Assembly (NCBI GenBank): GCA_051867635.1
Contig: JBJDYT010000005.1
Span: 1 to 35,938, forward strand
Origin: RGIG5472 sp051867635
Lineage (GTDB): Bacteria; Bacillota; Clostridia; Oscillospirales; Oscillospiraceae
DNA length: 35,938 nt
Direction of reading: 5' to 3'
Below, piece by piece: positions 25,097 to 32,974 of this stretch. Below the pieces are notes generated by a model. The model was given only the letters and a program-made list of their open reading frames with translations. It ran no database searches and was not told where the DNA came from. Position 1 is the stretch's first letter. The number at the start of each line of letters is the position of its first letter. A program made the translations under genes and the position numbers.

Positions 25097-25981
25097 TCAC
25101 TCGATGTTCTGGACCTGCTCGCGGATCTTCTCCACCTCGGCCTTCAGCTCCACCACCACGCGGGCGATGGAAACATCGCTGCACTTGGAGCCGATGGTGT
25201 TGGACTCGCGGTTGACCTCCTGGATGAGGAAGTCCAGCTTCCGCCCCACGGGCTCCTCCGCCTGCAGCATGCCCCGGAGCTGGGAGACGTGGCTGCGCAG
25301 CCGCACCGTCTCCTCGTCCACCGCCACCTTGTCCGCGAAAATGGCGGCCTCGGTCAGAATGCGGCTCTCGTCGATGGTGGTGCTCTGCAGCACCTCCTTC
25401 ATGCGGCTCTCCAGCTTCTCCCTGTACTCCCGCACCGTCTCGGGGGAGCGCTCCTCCACCTGGGCGGTGAGCGTCTCGATGCGCGTCAGGCGGCCGCCGA
25501 TATCCTCCGCCAGCTTCCTCCCCTCCAAAGCGCGCATAGCGTTATAGCCCGCCAGCGCCTCCTCCAGCACGGCACAGAGGTCGGCGGAGACCGTCTCTAT
25601 ATCCTCCTCCGCCTTGGTGACGGTGAGCACGTCCGGCAGGCGGGCCAGGTCGGTGGCGCGGCAGTCGCCCTTCACCATCCCTTCGCCCAGCTCACAGAGC
25701 CGGCGCAGAGCGGCGATATAGCTTCTCGCCAGGGGCTCGTTCACCTGCACCACGGACTCCTCCGCGCCGGTGGAGTCCACGGTGATGAACACGTCCACCT
25801 TGCCCCGTGAGACCGCCTTCTGCACGGCGGACTTGACCGCCTCCTCCGCGAAGGCGTAGCTACGGGGCATCTTCACGGTGCAGTCGAGATAGCGGTTGTT
25901 GACGCTGCGCACCTCCACGGTGATATCCCGGCCGTGCAGCAGCTGCTTTCCCCGGCCGTAGCCGGTCATGCTCTTGATCAT
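25097..25981 (-). CDS. yicC: YicC/YloC-family endoribonuclease
   Basis: 294 residues from MIKSMTGYGRG, the invariant family start; the ATG at 25981 follows AAAGGAAACTGAGG, and an in-frame start 8 codons upstream has no better site. YicC proteins are toroidal endoribonucleases; in E. coli one degrades the small RNA RyhB. NNRYLD near residue 30 and the C-terminal KSxIGSKCSD... VVELKAEVEKIREQVQNIE helix are as expected. It lies 12 bases ahead of remA. Confidence 0.95.
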   Translation of the reverse strand: MIKSMTGYGRGKQLLHGRDITVEVRSVNNRYLDCTVKMPRSYAFAEEAVKSAVQKAVSRGKVDVFITVDSTGAEESVVQVNEPLARSYIAALRRLCELGEGMVKGDCRATDLARLPDVLTVTKAEEDIETVSADLCAVLEEALAGYNAMRALEGRKLAEDIGGRLTRIETLTAQVEERSPETVREYREKLESRMKEVLQSTTIDESRILTEAAIFADKVAVDEETVRLRSHVSQLRGMLQAEEPVGRKLDFLIQEVNRESNTIGSKCSDVSIARVVVELKAEVEKIREQVQNIE

Positions 25982-26034
25982 CCTCAGTTTCCTTTCTCTC
26001 CCCACGGGGCGGCGCTGGGCCGTCCCGGTTCATT

Positions 26035-26724
26035 TCAGCAGGCGCAGGGCAGGCAGTACATCCCGCCGCCGATGGCGTTGCAGCAGATCGCCGCCGCGCA
26101 GGCCCGCGCGCAGGTGCTGCCGCCGCAGTCCTCGGTGGTGACGCTGCCGTAGCCCTCCGGCTGGTAGCCGCTGTCCTTCATCATGGACAGGGCCCTGGCG
26201 TACTCGGCGTTCCCCGGGTCCATCTGGCAGGCGGTCTCAAAATAGCGCTTCGCCTGGTCCATCCAGCCCCGGCGGTAGCAAACGGTCCCCTTGAGAAAGT
26301 TCCACTCGGCGCCGTGGTCGTCGGTGGCGTTCAGCAAGCCCTCCGCCCGGGTCAGGTCTCCCCGGGAGATGGCGATACGCACCTGCTGGAACACCGAGGA
26401 ATTGCTGTATTCCCCATAGCTGCCGCCGTAGCCCCCGTAGCTGCCGTAACCGCCATAGCCGCCGTAGCCTGCGCCGTAGCCGCCGCTGCGGCTGCCGCCG
26501 TAGCTCCCGGCGGAGGAGGCGGCGGGACCGCGGCCGTTGCGCTGGCGCTGGATTTCCTCGTAGGCGGCGTTGATCTCCTTCATCTTTTCCTGCGCCAGGT
26601 CCGCCAGGGGGTTGTCATGGTAGTTGTCGGGGTGGTACTTCCGGGCCAGGTCACGGTAGGCCTTCTTGACCTCCTCGTCCGACGCGCTGGGGGATACGTT
26701 CAAAACTTTGTAAGGGTCGTTCAT
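26035..26724 (-). CDS. J-domain/TPR protein with Gly-Tyr linker and Cys-rich tail
   Basis: 229 residues. An N-terminal J-domain (about 1-60) has the HPD loop at 31-33, so it should stimulate an Hsp70 ATPase. A low-complexity Gly/Tyr/Ser linker follows (70-107, repeats of YGGYG). Residues 112-180 look like TPR helices. The last 30 residues hold eight cysteines (200, 205, 209, 214, 215, 224, 227, 229), a possible metal or disulfide site. It is not DnaJ itself, since the CxxCxGxG zinc repeats are missing. It overlaps the end of the DUF5685 gene by 4 bases, which suggests a functional pair. Its client is unknown. Confidence 0.85.
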   Translation of the reverse strand: MNDPYKVLNVSPSASDEEVKKAYRDLARKYHPDNYHDNPLADLAQEKMKEINAAYEEIQRQRNGRGPAASSAGSYGGSRSGGYGAGYGGYGGYGSYGGYGGSYGEYSNSSVFQQVRIAISRGDLTRAEGLLNATDDHGAEWNFLKGTVCYRRGWMDQAKRYFETACQMDPGNAEYARALSMMKDSGYQPEGYGSVTTEDCGGSTCARACAAAICCNAIGGGMYCLPCAC

Positions 26725-27623
26725 ACTCTGTCCTCTGTGTTTTTACTCTGATCGCCGCGCCCGCGGGTCCTTTTATGGAAGGTCCCCGCCAGCACCGCGT
26801 TTCCCACCTGGTACAGGCCCTCGTAGAAGGTGCTGCGCAGCAGCCCCGTCCAGCACCCGAAGTCCCAAAGCTCAAAGGCCGCCGCCATCTGCCGCACGGA
26901 CTGGTCCAGCGTGGCGGCGAAGGCGCTTTTGGCCTCCTCCGTCAGCTTCCCTTCCCTGAGTCCGTAGCGCAGCAAAAGAGGGTTGTAGTTCCCGCCGGCG
27001 CAGTCCTTTTCCAGGTCGTCCGCCGCGTCCACCAGGTAGATCCACCGCCCCATGTGGTATAAAAGCTGCCGGTACACCCGGCGCTGCCGCTCATCCTCCA
27101 GCTCCTCCGCCACGCCCGCCAACAGCAGCGCGAAAGCGTCCGCCGGCTCGTCCAGCGTCTCGCAGCGCGCCCGCTCCAGCTCGTCCAGGACCGCCAGCTG
27201 CCGCCGGGTGGCCTCGTCGAAGGCGGGGCAGTCCGCCGCAGAGCGGCGGTACGCCCGGCGGAGAAACCGCTCCGCCAGACGGTATTTGAGCCCCCGCAGC
27301 CCCCGGCTGTCCGCCACGCCGTCCCGCACCTGCCAGTAGGCGAGGATGACGCTGCAGGCCGCGGCCTTGCGCAGCGCCGGCGTCTTTTCCGCGGCGCAGC
27401 GCTTCTTACAGGGATGCGCCGCGCAGCGGCGGCAGCGCACCGCAGGCGGCTCGCCCGGGGAGAGCAGCACCGCCAGGAAGGTCAGATCATAGTTCAGGAT
27501 CAGGGAGGCGGTGAAGCCGTATTCCTCCCGCAGGGTGTGACACAGGCCGCAGTACATGGCCTGAAAGGCCGCCTGCTCCTCCGCGGTAAGCCGTCCGCGG
27601 GAGGGGAGTACATACCCGAACAT
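26721..27623 (-). CDS. DUF5685-family protein
   Basis: 300 residues from the ATG at 27623, which shares its A with the TGA stop of rseC; the frame runs 18 codons further upstream into rseC without a ribosome site. MFGYVLPSRGRLTAEE and YCGLCHTLREEYG are family-typical. Cysteines occur as C25xxC28 and a cluster at 64, 67, 72 and 76. The rest is helical. Two aspartate motifs stand out: DGVAD (101-105) and DAADDLEKD (199-207), the second followed by GNYNP. These recall the paired DxxxD motifs of head-to-head isoprenoid synthases, though this is my inference. The C-terminal tail is basic. It is tightly coupled to the J/TPR protein; function unknown. Confidence 0.75.
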   Translation of the reverse strand: MFGYVLPSRGRLTAEEQAAFQAMYCGLCHTLREEYGFTASLILNYDLTFLAVLLSPGEPPAVRCRRCAAHPCKKRCAAEKTPALRKAAACSVILAYWQVRDGVADSRGLRGLKYRLAERFLRRAYRRSAADCPAFDEATRRQLAVLDELERARCETLDEPADAFALLLAGVAEELEDERQRRVYRQLLYHMGRWIYLVDAADDLEKDCAGGNYNPLLLRYGLREGKLTEEAKSAFAATLDQSVRQMAAAFELWDFGCWTGLLRSTFYEGLYQVGNAVLAGTFHKRTRGRGDQSKNTEDRV

Positions 27624-28036
27624 CAGTTGAGCGTCCGCACGATGGTGTGGCAGAGGCTGCCCTTTTTCTTCATCCACCGGTCATACAGCACCGCCAGCGC
27701 CAGCCCCGCCAGGAAGCCCGCGACAGCGACGGCGTAGCGGGCGCCCTCGCCGGAGACGAGGCCGCCGCTCAGGAAATAGCCCGCCAGAAACAGCGCCACC
27801 GGCACGCAGTACACCAGCGCCACGATGCCCAGCAGCTGCCGGGTGCTGCTCTCCACCACCACCTTGTCGCCCGCCTTGGCGCCGATGGGGTTGCGCGCCT
27901 GGGCGGTGACGGCGGAGCCGGCGACGCCGCAGCCGGCGCACTCCTCACAGTCGTGTCCGCAGGCGGATTTGCGGGGTACCGCGATCTCCGCCATGCCGTT
28001 ATCCAGTATCCTCTGCACGGTTGCCGTCTGTATCAT
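27623..28036 (-). CDS. rseC: RseC/MucC-family membrane protein
   Basis: 137 residues. Residues 26-36 carry four cysteines (CGHDCEECAGC), followed by a small beta domain with KAGDKVVVE and two transmembrane helices (about 67-90 and 97-117). In gammaproteobacteria RseC helps reduce SoxR and acts near sigma-E; in clostridia members often accompany Rnf-type redox genes, and their role is unproven. Here it sits between cdaR and DUF5685 and has no Rnf genes next to it. It overlaps the DUF5685 start by one base. Confidence 0.85.
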   Translation of the reverse strand: MIQTATVQRILDNGMAEIAVPRKSACGHDCEECAGCGVAGSAVTAQARNPIGAKAGDKVVVESSTRQLLGIVALVYCVPVALFLAGYFLSGGLVSGEGARYAVAVAGFLAGLALAVLYDRWMKKKGSLCHTIVRTLN

Positions 28037-28054
28037 AGCCTTACTCGCCTTTCT

Positions 28055-29308
28055 TTATGTCTGGGGAGTCTCCTCCTGGTCCCGCAGCTCCACAGTCACC
28101 TGGTAGCTGCCTATGACGCCCAGGTCCTCCTCCCCTTCGTAGCGGACCACCGCCGTCACCGAATACCGGCCGGGGGCCGAGATGCCGGCCACGTCCGCGA
28201 TGACCAGGATATCCGCCGCGTCCGCCTTGTCCAGGGCGAGGTTCTTGCCCCGGAGCGTCACCGTCAGGCTCTCGCCCAGCACCGTGGCCGTCATGCCGTC
28301 CGGCACATGCTCCGTGCTGAAGTTGGAGGTGGTGAATTCCCGGGTATCGATGCTGCTCTTCAGCGTGATGTTCACCGTCACCTCCGTGACGCCGTCCACG
28401 CTGATGACGCCGTCGGGCAGCTGCAGCGGGAAGGTCTTGTTCACACTGCCGCTGATCTCGCCCAGGTCGATCTCCGCCACCAGCAGCTCCTCCAGGTCCT
28501 CCACCACGTAGCTCTCGCCCGCGATGAGCAGCCGCTGGGGCAGCACCGTGGCCACCACGTCGCCGGCGCGGAGGCCCGCCACCTCAATGAGGGAGGCCTT
28601 CAGGCTGATCTCTTTCTGCTTATAGATGGGGATATTCAGCGGCACCTTCGCCTGGTCGGCGTATATGGTCACGCCCTCCAGGGGCTGGTTGGCGCTGTCA
28701 TAGAACTGGAAGTCCACCATCTCGTTCACCGAGGCGGTGCAGCCGCTGACGTCATAGCTCACCTTGGCGTAGCTGACCCGGATCACATCCTCCTGCTGGC
28801 CGTGGATCTCCAGCGTCTCCACCGTGGTCACCGGCTCCTGCAGGAGATAGCCCTCCGGCACCGTGCCAGTGATGTCGTACTTCAGATCCACCGTCTTCTT
28901 ATACAGCTCCCCGATGGTCACGTTGATGGCGTACGCCGAGGCGGAATCGATGGTGATCTGGCTCTTCTGCACGTTGCTGGGATACTCCACCGTATAGCCC
29001 AGGGAGTAGCTCCCCGTCTCAGTGATGTCCCGCAGGTCCACAATGATCCGAAGGTCCCGGGTGTCCAGATCGTACAGCACGTTCCGGCGGGCCCGCAGCT
29101 TCAGGTCCACCGTCTCGGCGGAGCTCTCCACCACCATGAGGCCGCGGTTGGCCAGGGTGCCCTCCTCCCCGATGAAGACCACGGGGACGTCCTTCGCCCG
29201 CGCGATGATCTCGGTGGAGTCCACGCTGCCCACATAAAGCCAGATGCAGACGGCCACCAGGATGGACAGGGCGACCTTCACCGCTTTTCTGCCGTCAAGC
29301 TTCTTCAT
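28055..29308 (-). CDS. cdaR: YbbR-domain protein, CdaA regulator
   Basis: 417 residues. One N-terminal transmembrane helix (about 8-27) anchors an extracellular part made of roughly four YbbR repeats; the segment after VDSTEI, the repeats of YSLGYTVEYP type and the end YQVTVELR fit that family. CdaR binds CdaA and modulates c-di-AMP synthesis. GGAGG precedes the ATG, which lies inside the cdaA 3' end (14-base overlap), so coupling is expected. glmM, usually the third gene of this module, is not present downstream. Confidence 0.9.
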   Translation of the reverse strand: MKKLDGRKAVKVALSILVAVCIWLYVGSVDSTEIIARAKDVPVVFIGEEGTLANRGLMVVESSAETVDLKLRARRNVLYDLDTRDLRIIVDLRDITETGSYSLGYTVEYPSNVQKSQITIDSASAYAINVTIGELYKKTVDLKYDITGTVPEGYLLQEPVTTVETLEIHGQQEDVIRVSYAKVSYDVSGCTASVNEMVDFQFYDSANQPLEGVTIYADQAKVPLNIPIYKQKEISLKASLIEVAGLRAGDVVATVLPQRLLIAGESYVVEDLEELLVAEIDLGEISGSVNKTFPLQLPDGVISVDGVTEVTVNITLKSSIDTREFTTSNFSTEHVPDGMTATVLGESLTVTLRGKNLALDKADAADILVIADVAGISAPGRYSVTAVVRYEGEEDLGVIGSYQVTVELRDQEETPQT

Positions 29309-30158
29309 TGTCGTCCTCCTTCCGCCACCACTGGAGCCACAGCCTCTTCCACTCCGGCTCGTCCTTTTCCAGCGTGTCCTGCGGCAACAGCTCGTTGCGC
29401 AGGATGTTTTCCAGCATTTCCGGCTTCAGGTGGCGCTTCAGCATCCCGCCGATGGCGACGGAGATACCGCCCGTCTCCTCCGAGACGATGACCACCACCG
29501 AGTCCGCGTTTTCGCTCATACCGATGCCGGCCCGGTGCCGCATGCCCAGGTCCCGGCTGAGGTTCACATTGGTGGACAGCGGCAGCATGCAGCCTGCCGC
29601 CAGGACGCGCCCGTTGCGGATGATCACCGCGCCGTCGTGCATGGGGGCCTTGACGAAGAAAATGTTCTTCAGCAGCTCCCCGGACACCTCCGCGTCCAGC
29701 TCCGTCCCGCTGCGGGCCATCTCGTCCAGGCTCATTTCCCGTTCAAAGACGATCAGCGCGCCGGTGCGGCTCTTGGACATATCCTCGCAGGCCATGACGG
29801 TCTGCGCGATGGCGGCCTCCACCGTGCCGGTGGGATGGCTTTTCTCCAGGAAGGGGAGCCAGCGGATCTGCTGGCTGCCCACCCGCTCCAATATCTTTCG
29901 GATCTCCGGCTGGAAGAGGATGATCAGGGCCAGAACGCCCCACTCCACCAGATGGTTCAGAATATAGTTGATGCCATGGAGCCCCAGCAGAGAGGAGAGC
30001 CAGAGCGCCAGAACGAACAGCCCCACGCCCTTGAGCAGGTTGGACGACGGCGTCCTGTGGACAAGACCCAGCAATTTGTACACCAGAAACGCCATGATGG
30101 CCACATCCAAGACGTCTCCCAGCGTCAGGTATCGGATCATGTTGCCCAGCACTTCCAT
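29295..30158 (-). CDS. cdaA: Diadenylate cyclase CdaA
   Basis: 287 residues from the ATG at 30158; an in-frame GTG three codons upstream is less likely because it falls in the AAGGGGTG ribosome site. Makes c-di-AMP from two ATP molecules at the membrane; c-di-AMP controls potassium and osmolyte uptake and wall integrity. Three transmembrane helices (about 13-30, 43-60 and 66-84) precede the DAC domain, with DGA at 175-177 and RHR at 207-209 in GMRHRAGIG. The catalytic motifs are intact. It is the first gene of the long operon, behind a good promoter. Confidence 0.96.
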   Translation of the reverse strand: MEVLGNMIRYLTLGDVLDVAIMAFLVYKLLGLVHRTPSSNLLKGVGLFVLALWLSSLLGLHGINYILNHLVEWGVLALIILFQPEIRKILERVGSQQIRWLPFLEKSHPTGTVEAAIAQTVMACEDMSKSRTGALIVFEREMSLDEMARSGTELDAEVSGELLKNIFFVKAPMHDGAVIIRNGRVLAAGCMLPLSTNVNLSRDLGMRHRAGIGMSENADSVVVIVSEETGGISVAIGGMLKRHLKPEMLENILRNELLPQDTLEKDEPEWKRLWLQWWRKEDDNEEA

Positions 30159-30190
30159 GCATTTCACCCCTTATGGCAATAGTTATAATT

Positions 30191-30219
30191 ATTCTATATG
30201 ATTTTAGTGAAAAAAGCAA
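30191..30219 (-). promoter_or_regulatory. Promoter ahead of cdaA and the large operon
   Basis: TTGCTT (30214-30219), 17 bases, TAGAAT (30191-30196), in an AT-rich island between the cysteine desulfurase-like gene and cdaA. It is the only convincing promoter I see for the 24-kb run of co-directional genes. Confidence 0.75.
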
Positions 30220-30244
30220 GATAAACCCTTGTCGCAAAAGAGTT

Positions 30245-31372
30245 TCAGCCCGAAATTTCTCTCATTATTTTCAAAAAATTCATAACTTCCGCCTGGGTGT
30301 TAAAGGCGGAAAAGCTCAGACGCACCGTTCCGTCCTCCAGCGTGCCGCCGCTGCGGTGCGCCAGGGGCGCGCAGTGCAGCCCCGCCCGGACGCAGACTCC
30401 GCGCCTGGCCAGCCGCCGCGCCACCTCCTCGCCGGGAAGCCCCTCCACCGTGAAGGAGAGGACGGAATACTGCCGCCGCTCCTCCGCCGCGGCGAAGACC
30501 CGCACGCCCCGTATCCTCTGCAGGCCCTCCGCCGCGCTGTGCAGCAGAAGGCGCTCGTGGGCGTGGATGCGGGCCGGCCCCAGCTCCCGCACGAAGCGGA
30601 CGCCCTGGCGCAGGCCGGCGATGCCGGGGACGTTGTGGGTGCCGGCCTCCAGGCGCTCCGGCAGCTCCTCCGGCATGGCCGGCTCCCGTGAAAAGCTGCC
30701 CGTGCCGCCGTGGAGCAGGGGTTTTGCGATCTCCGCGCTTTGGCACAGCAGCACCCCGGTGCCCTGGGGGCCGTACAGCCCCTTGTGCCCCGGCATGGCG
30801 GCGAAGGCCGCCCCCAGGCCGTCAAAATCCAGCGGCAGCGAGCCCGCCGACTGGGACGCGTCGATGAGGAGAGGCACGCCCTTTTCCCGGCACAGCGCCG
30901 CCAGCTCCTCCACCGGCAGCACGTCGCCGAAGACGTTGGAAACGTGGGTGCAGATCACCGCCCGGGTGTCCCTCCGGATGGCGGAGGAAAAGGCCTCCAG
31001 CGTCCGCTCCGGGGAAAACAGGGGCGCCTCCGCCACGGTGACCTCCGCGGCGCTTATGCTCCCCAGGGGGCGGGTCACGGCGTTGTGCTCATAGCCGGAG
31101 ATCACCGCGTGGCCTCCCTCCGAGAGCAGGCTGTGGATGGCGATATTGAGGCCGTGGGTGGCGTTCATGGTGAAGACCACCCGCTCCGGGTCCGCCACAT
31201 GGAACAGCTCCGCCAGCTCCTGGCGGCAGGCATACACCGTTTCCGCCGCGGCCGCGGCCTGCCGGTAGCCGCCGCGGCCCGGGGAGCTCATCTCCTCCAT
31301 GGCCCGCAGGACCGCCCGGCGGACCTGGGGCGGCTTCTGGAAGGTGGTGGCCGCGCTGTCGAAGAAGATCAT
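30245..31372 (-). CDS. Cysteine desulfurase/selenocysteine lyase-like aminotransferase
   Basis: 375 residues, fold type I PLP enzyme. FFDSAATTFQKP opens the protein; H-bearing THGLNIA near 72, DASQSAGSLP near 171 (cofactor Asp), and MPGHKGLYGPQG with Schiff-base Lys197 are all visible. A cysteine at 334 in RAGLHCAPLAH aligns with the catalytic Cys of SufS (RAGHHCA), so it should release persulfide or selenide from Cys/Sec. It overlaps the DUF3343 gene upstream by 4 bases, a pairing found in selenium-using clostridia. No Suf/Isc scaffold is nearby, so a selenium or sulfur-donor role for tRNA or proteins is more likely than general Fe-S assembly. Confidence 0.85.
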   Translation of the reverse strand: MIFFDSAATTFQKPPQVRRAVLRAMEEMSSPGRGGYRQAAAAAETVYACRQELAELFHVADPERVVFTMNATHGLNIAIHSLLSEGGHAVISGYEHNAVTRPLGSISAAEVTVAEAPLFSPERTLEAFSSAIRRDTRAVICTHVSNVFGDVLPVEELAALCREKGVPLLIDASQSAGSLPLDFDGLGAAFAAMPGHKGLYGPQGTGVLLCQSAEIAKPLLHGGTGSFSREPAMPEELPERLEAGTHNVPGIAGLRQGVRFVRELGPARIHAHERLLLHSAAEGLQRIRGVRVFAAAEERRQYSVLSFTVEGLPGEEVARRLARRGVCVRAGLHCAPLAHRSGGTLEDGTVRLSFSAFNTQAEVMNFLKIMREISG

Positions 31373-31620
31373 GGCCGCACCTCTCTCACTTCCTCGCCGT
31401 CTACATAAAATATCTCAAAGGGCGTCTGCCCTGTTTCCTGCAGGATCTGCATCGCCGCGGCATAGCGCCGCCGGGGCAGCTTCAGCGCGTAAGCGCAGCC
31501 CTTTTCCGTCAGCCCCGCGGGCGCCCGGACCAACTCCGCCGTCACGCCCCGCTTGCGCAGCTCCGCGTCCATCCGCTGAGCGCGGGTCACGCTGCGGGCG
31601 AGCAAAAGGTAATAGTCCAC
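31369..31620 (-). CDS. DUF3343 putative Se/S carrier-like protein
   Basis: 83 residues. DUF3343 is a small family found beside YedF-like and cysteine desulfurase genes in bacteria that use selenium. The central GCAYALKLP segment, with C42, fits the conserved cysteine that would carry Se or S. The start is GTG at 31620 with AAAGGAGG 9 bases upstream. Translation is coupled to the desulfurase-like gene by a 4-base overlap. The carrier role comes from genome-context arguments in the literature and is not proven here. Confidence 0.8.
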   Translation of the reverse strand: MDYYLLLARSVTRAQRMDAELRKRGVTAELVRAPAGLTEKGCAYALKLPRRRYAAAMQILQETGQTPFEIFYVDGEEVREVRP

Positions 31621-31645
31621 AATTCAAAGCCTCCTTTCCGTTACT

Positions 31646-31651
31646 ATTGTA
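31646..31651 (-). promoter_or_regulatory. Possible -10 box for the DUF3343 gene
   Basis: TACAAT on the minus strand, with no recognisable -35 box 17 bases upstream. It sits in the divergent gap 31621-31762, so this gene and the plus-strand SLH gene may share regulation. Confidence 0.35.
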
Positions 31652-31700
31652 TGACGGACGCCGGCGGCGCGGCACGGCGGAGGCTGGCTCCCCCGGAGGC

Positions 31701-31729
31701 TTGCGCTTTCCCCGGCAGGGGTGTACAAT
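31701..31729 (+). promoter_or_regulatory. Promoter of the SLH-transglutaminase gene
   Basis: TTGCGC (31701-31706), 17-base spacer, TACAAT (31724-31729), about 34 bases ahead of the start codon. Confidence 0.7.
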
Positions 31730-31762
31730 CGGGGCAGGAAAAAATGCAAGGAGGTCCGGCAC

Positions 31763-32869
31763 ATGAAAAAGGCCGTTTCGCTTCTTCTCTCCCTGGCCCT
31801 GGCGCTGTCCCTCTGCGTCCCTGTCCTGGCGGCGGGCGAAGGCTTTCAAAAGGTCTATACCTACACGCCGGGGCAGTTCGCCGACGTGCCCCCCGGCAGC
31901 TGGTGCGACGCCAACGTGCAGACCGTCTATGAGTACGGCATCATGAACGGCACGACCGCCGCCTCCTTTTCCCCCGGCGGCAGCCTGAGCGTCGCCCAGG
32001 CCCTGGTCATCGCCTGCCGCCTGCACAGCATGTACTACAACGACGGCGCCCGGTTCCCCGCCTCGTCCCCCTGGTACCAGCCGTATCTGGACTATGCCAA
32101 GCGCTGCGGCATCGTCACGAAGGACTTCGCCGCCTACAACGTCCCCATCAGCCGGGCGGACTACGCCGTGCTTCTCGGCGCTTCCCTGCCGGACCGGGCG
32201 CTGCCCCAGATCAGCGACATCGAGGACGGGGCCATCCCGGATGTAAAGACCGGAGCCAGTTACTATGACGCCGTTTACCGGCTGTACCGCGCCGGCGTTC
32301 TGACGGGGAACGACGCCAAGGGCACCTTCACGCCAGACAGCCGCATCACCCGCGGCGCGGCGGCGGCCATCGCCAGCCGTATGGCGGACGCCTCCCTGCG
32401 CAAGGCCATCACCATGGAGAAGGCCCCCTTCGAGCCGGTGTCGGCAGACAAGCTGGCAAACCGCAAGAGCCTCAGCAAAAACCTGACGGAGGCCCAGCTC
32501 CAGGCCGCCTATGACGCCGCGCTGGAGATCGTGACGCCCCTTGCCAAATGCAGCACCGAAGAGCAGCTCCGGGGCATCGCCGCGGCGCTCCGCCGCCTGT
32601 TTGACAGCGGCATGACCTATTCCACCTCCGCCCCGCACTACAGCGACGCCTACGGCTACTTCATCCTGAAAACGGCCTCCTGCGCCGGCTGCGCGCGGGC
32701 CACGGGGCTTTGCCTGAACATCCTTGGCATCCCCTATGAGCATGTGAACGAGGGCCAGTGGTCCCACCAGTGGTGCCGGGTCAACGTAAACGGCGTCTAC
32801 TGGATCTGCGACGCCTACGGCCTGTACTGCGGCCCGGAGCCTGCGCCCTACCAGCATCCGTACCTGTAA
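31763..32869 (+). CDS. Secreted SLH-domain protein with transglutaminase-like domain
   Basis: 368 residues from the ATG at 31763, behind a perfect AAGGAGGT with 8-base spacing. Residues 1-24 form a signal peptide ending at VLAA. Three SLH repeats, the second weak, follow (about 39-83, 100-143 and 150-210), which should hold the protein to secondary wall polymers. After a helical linker (about 240-285) comes a transglutaminase-like domain with Cys307 (SCAGCARA), His335 (SHQWCRV) and Asp350 (WICDAYG) in the right order for the papain-like triad. It may cleave or crosslink wall peptides; the substrate is unknown. It is the only clearly complete plus-strand gene in the window. Confidence 0.85.
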   Translation: MKKAVSLLLSLALALSLCVPVLAAGEGFQKVYTYTPGQFADVPPGSWCDANVQTVYEYGIMNGTTAASFSPGGSLSVAQALVIACRLHSMYYNDGARFPASSPWYQPYLDYAKRCGIVTKDFAAYNVPISRADYAVLLGASLPDRALPQISDIEDGAIPDVKTGASYYDAVYRLYRAGVLTGNDAKGTFTPDSRITRGAAAAIASRMADASLRKAITMEKAPFEPVSADKLANRKSLSKNLTEAQLQAAYDAALEIVTPLAKCSTEEQLRGIAAALRRLFDSGMTYSTSAPHYSDAYGYFILKTASCAGCARATGLCLNILGIPYEHVNEGQWSHQWCRVNVNGVYWICDAYGLYCGPEPAPYQHPYL

Positions 32870-32872
32870 AAC

Positions 32873-32905
32873 AAAGCCCCACAGGAGAGTCCTGTGGGGC
32901 TTTTT
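32873..32905. terminator. Bidirectional terminator after the SLH gene
   Basis: AAAGCCCCACAGGA, loop GAG, TCCTGTGGGGCTTTTT. On the minus strand the hairpin is followed by CTTTGTTTT, so it can also end transcripts from guaB-GNAT. Confidence 0.92.
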
Positions 32906-32923
32906 GCGCTGCCATATGAGGAA

Positions 32924-32948
32924 GGCAGGGAGCCGTCGGCTCCCTGCC
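32924..32948 (-). terminator. Second hairpin after the GNAT gene
   Basis: GGCAGGGAGCC, loop of 3, GGCTCCCTGCC, 26 bases past the GNAT stop codon on the minus strand. The minus-strand tail is TTCCTCATATGG, a weak T-tract. It probably works together with the stronger hairpin at 32873-32905. Confidence 0.5.
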
Positions 32949-32974
32949 CCTTGTTCTGCGTTTTTTACCGCGGC

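Noticed and set aside
31415..32857. 480-codon minus-strand frame opposite the SLH gene
   Set aside because: Antisense shadow of the SLH-transglutaminase gene, which has a signal peptide, ribosome site, promoter and terminator.
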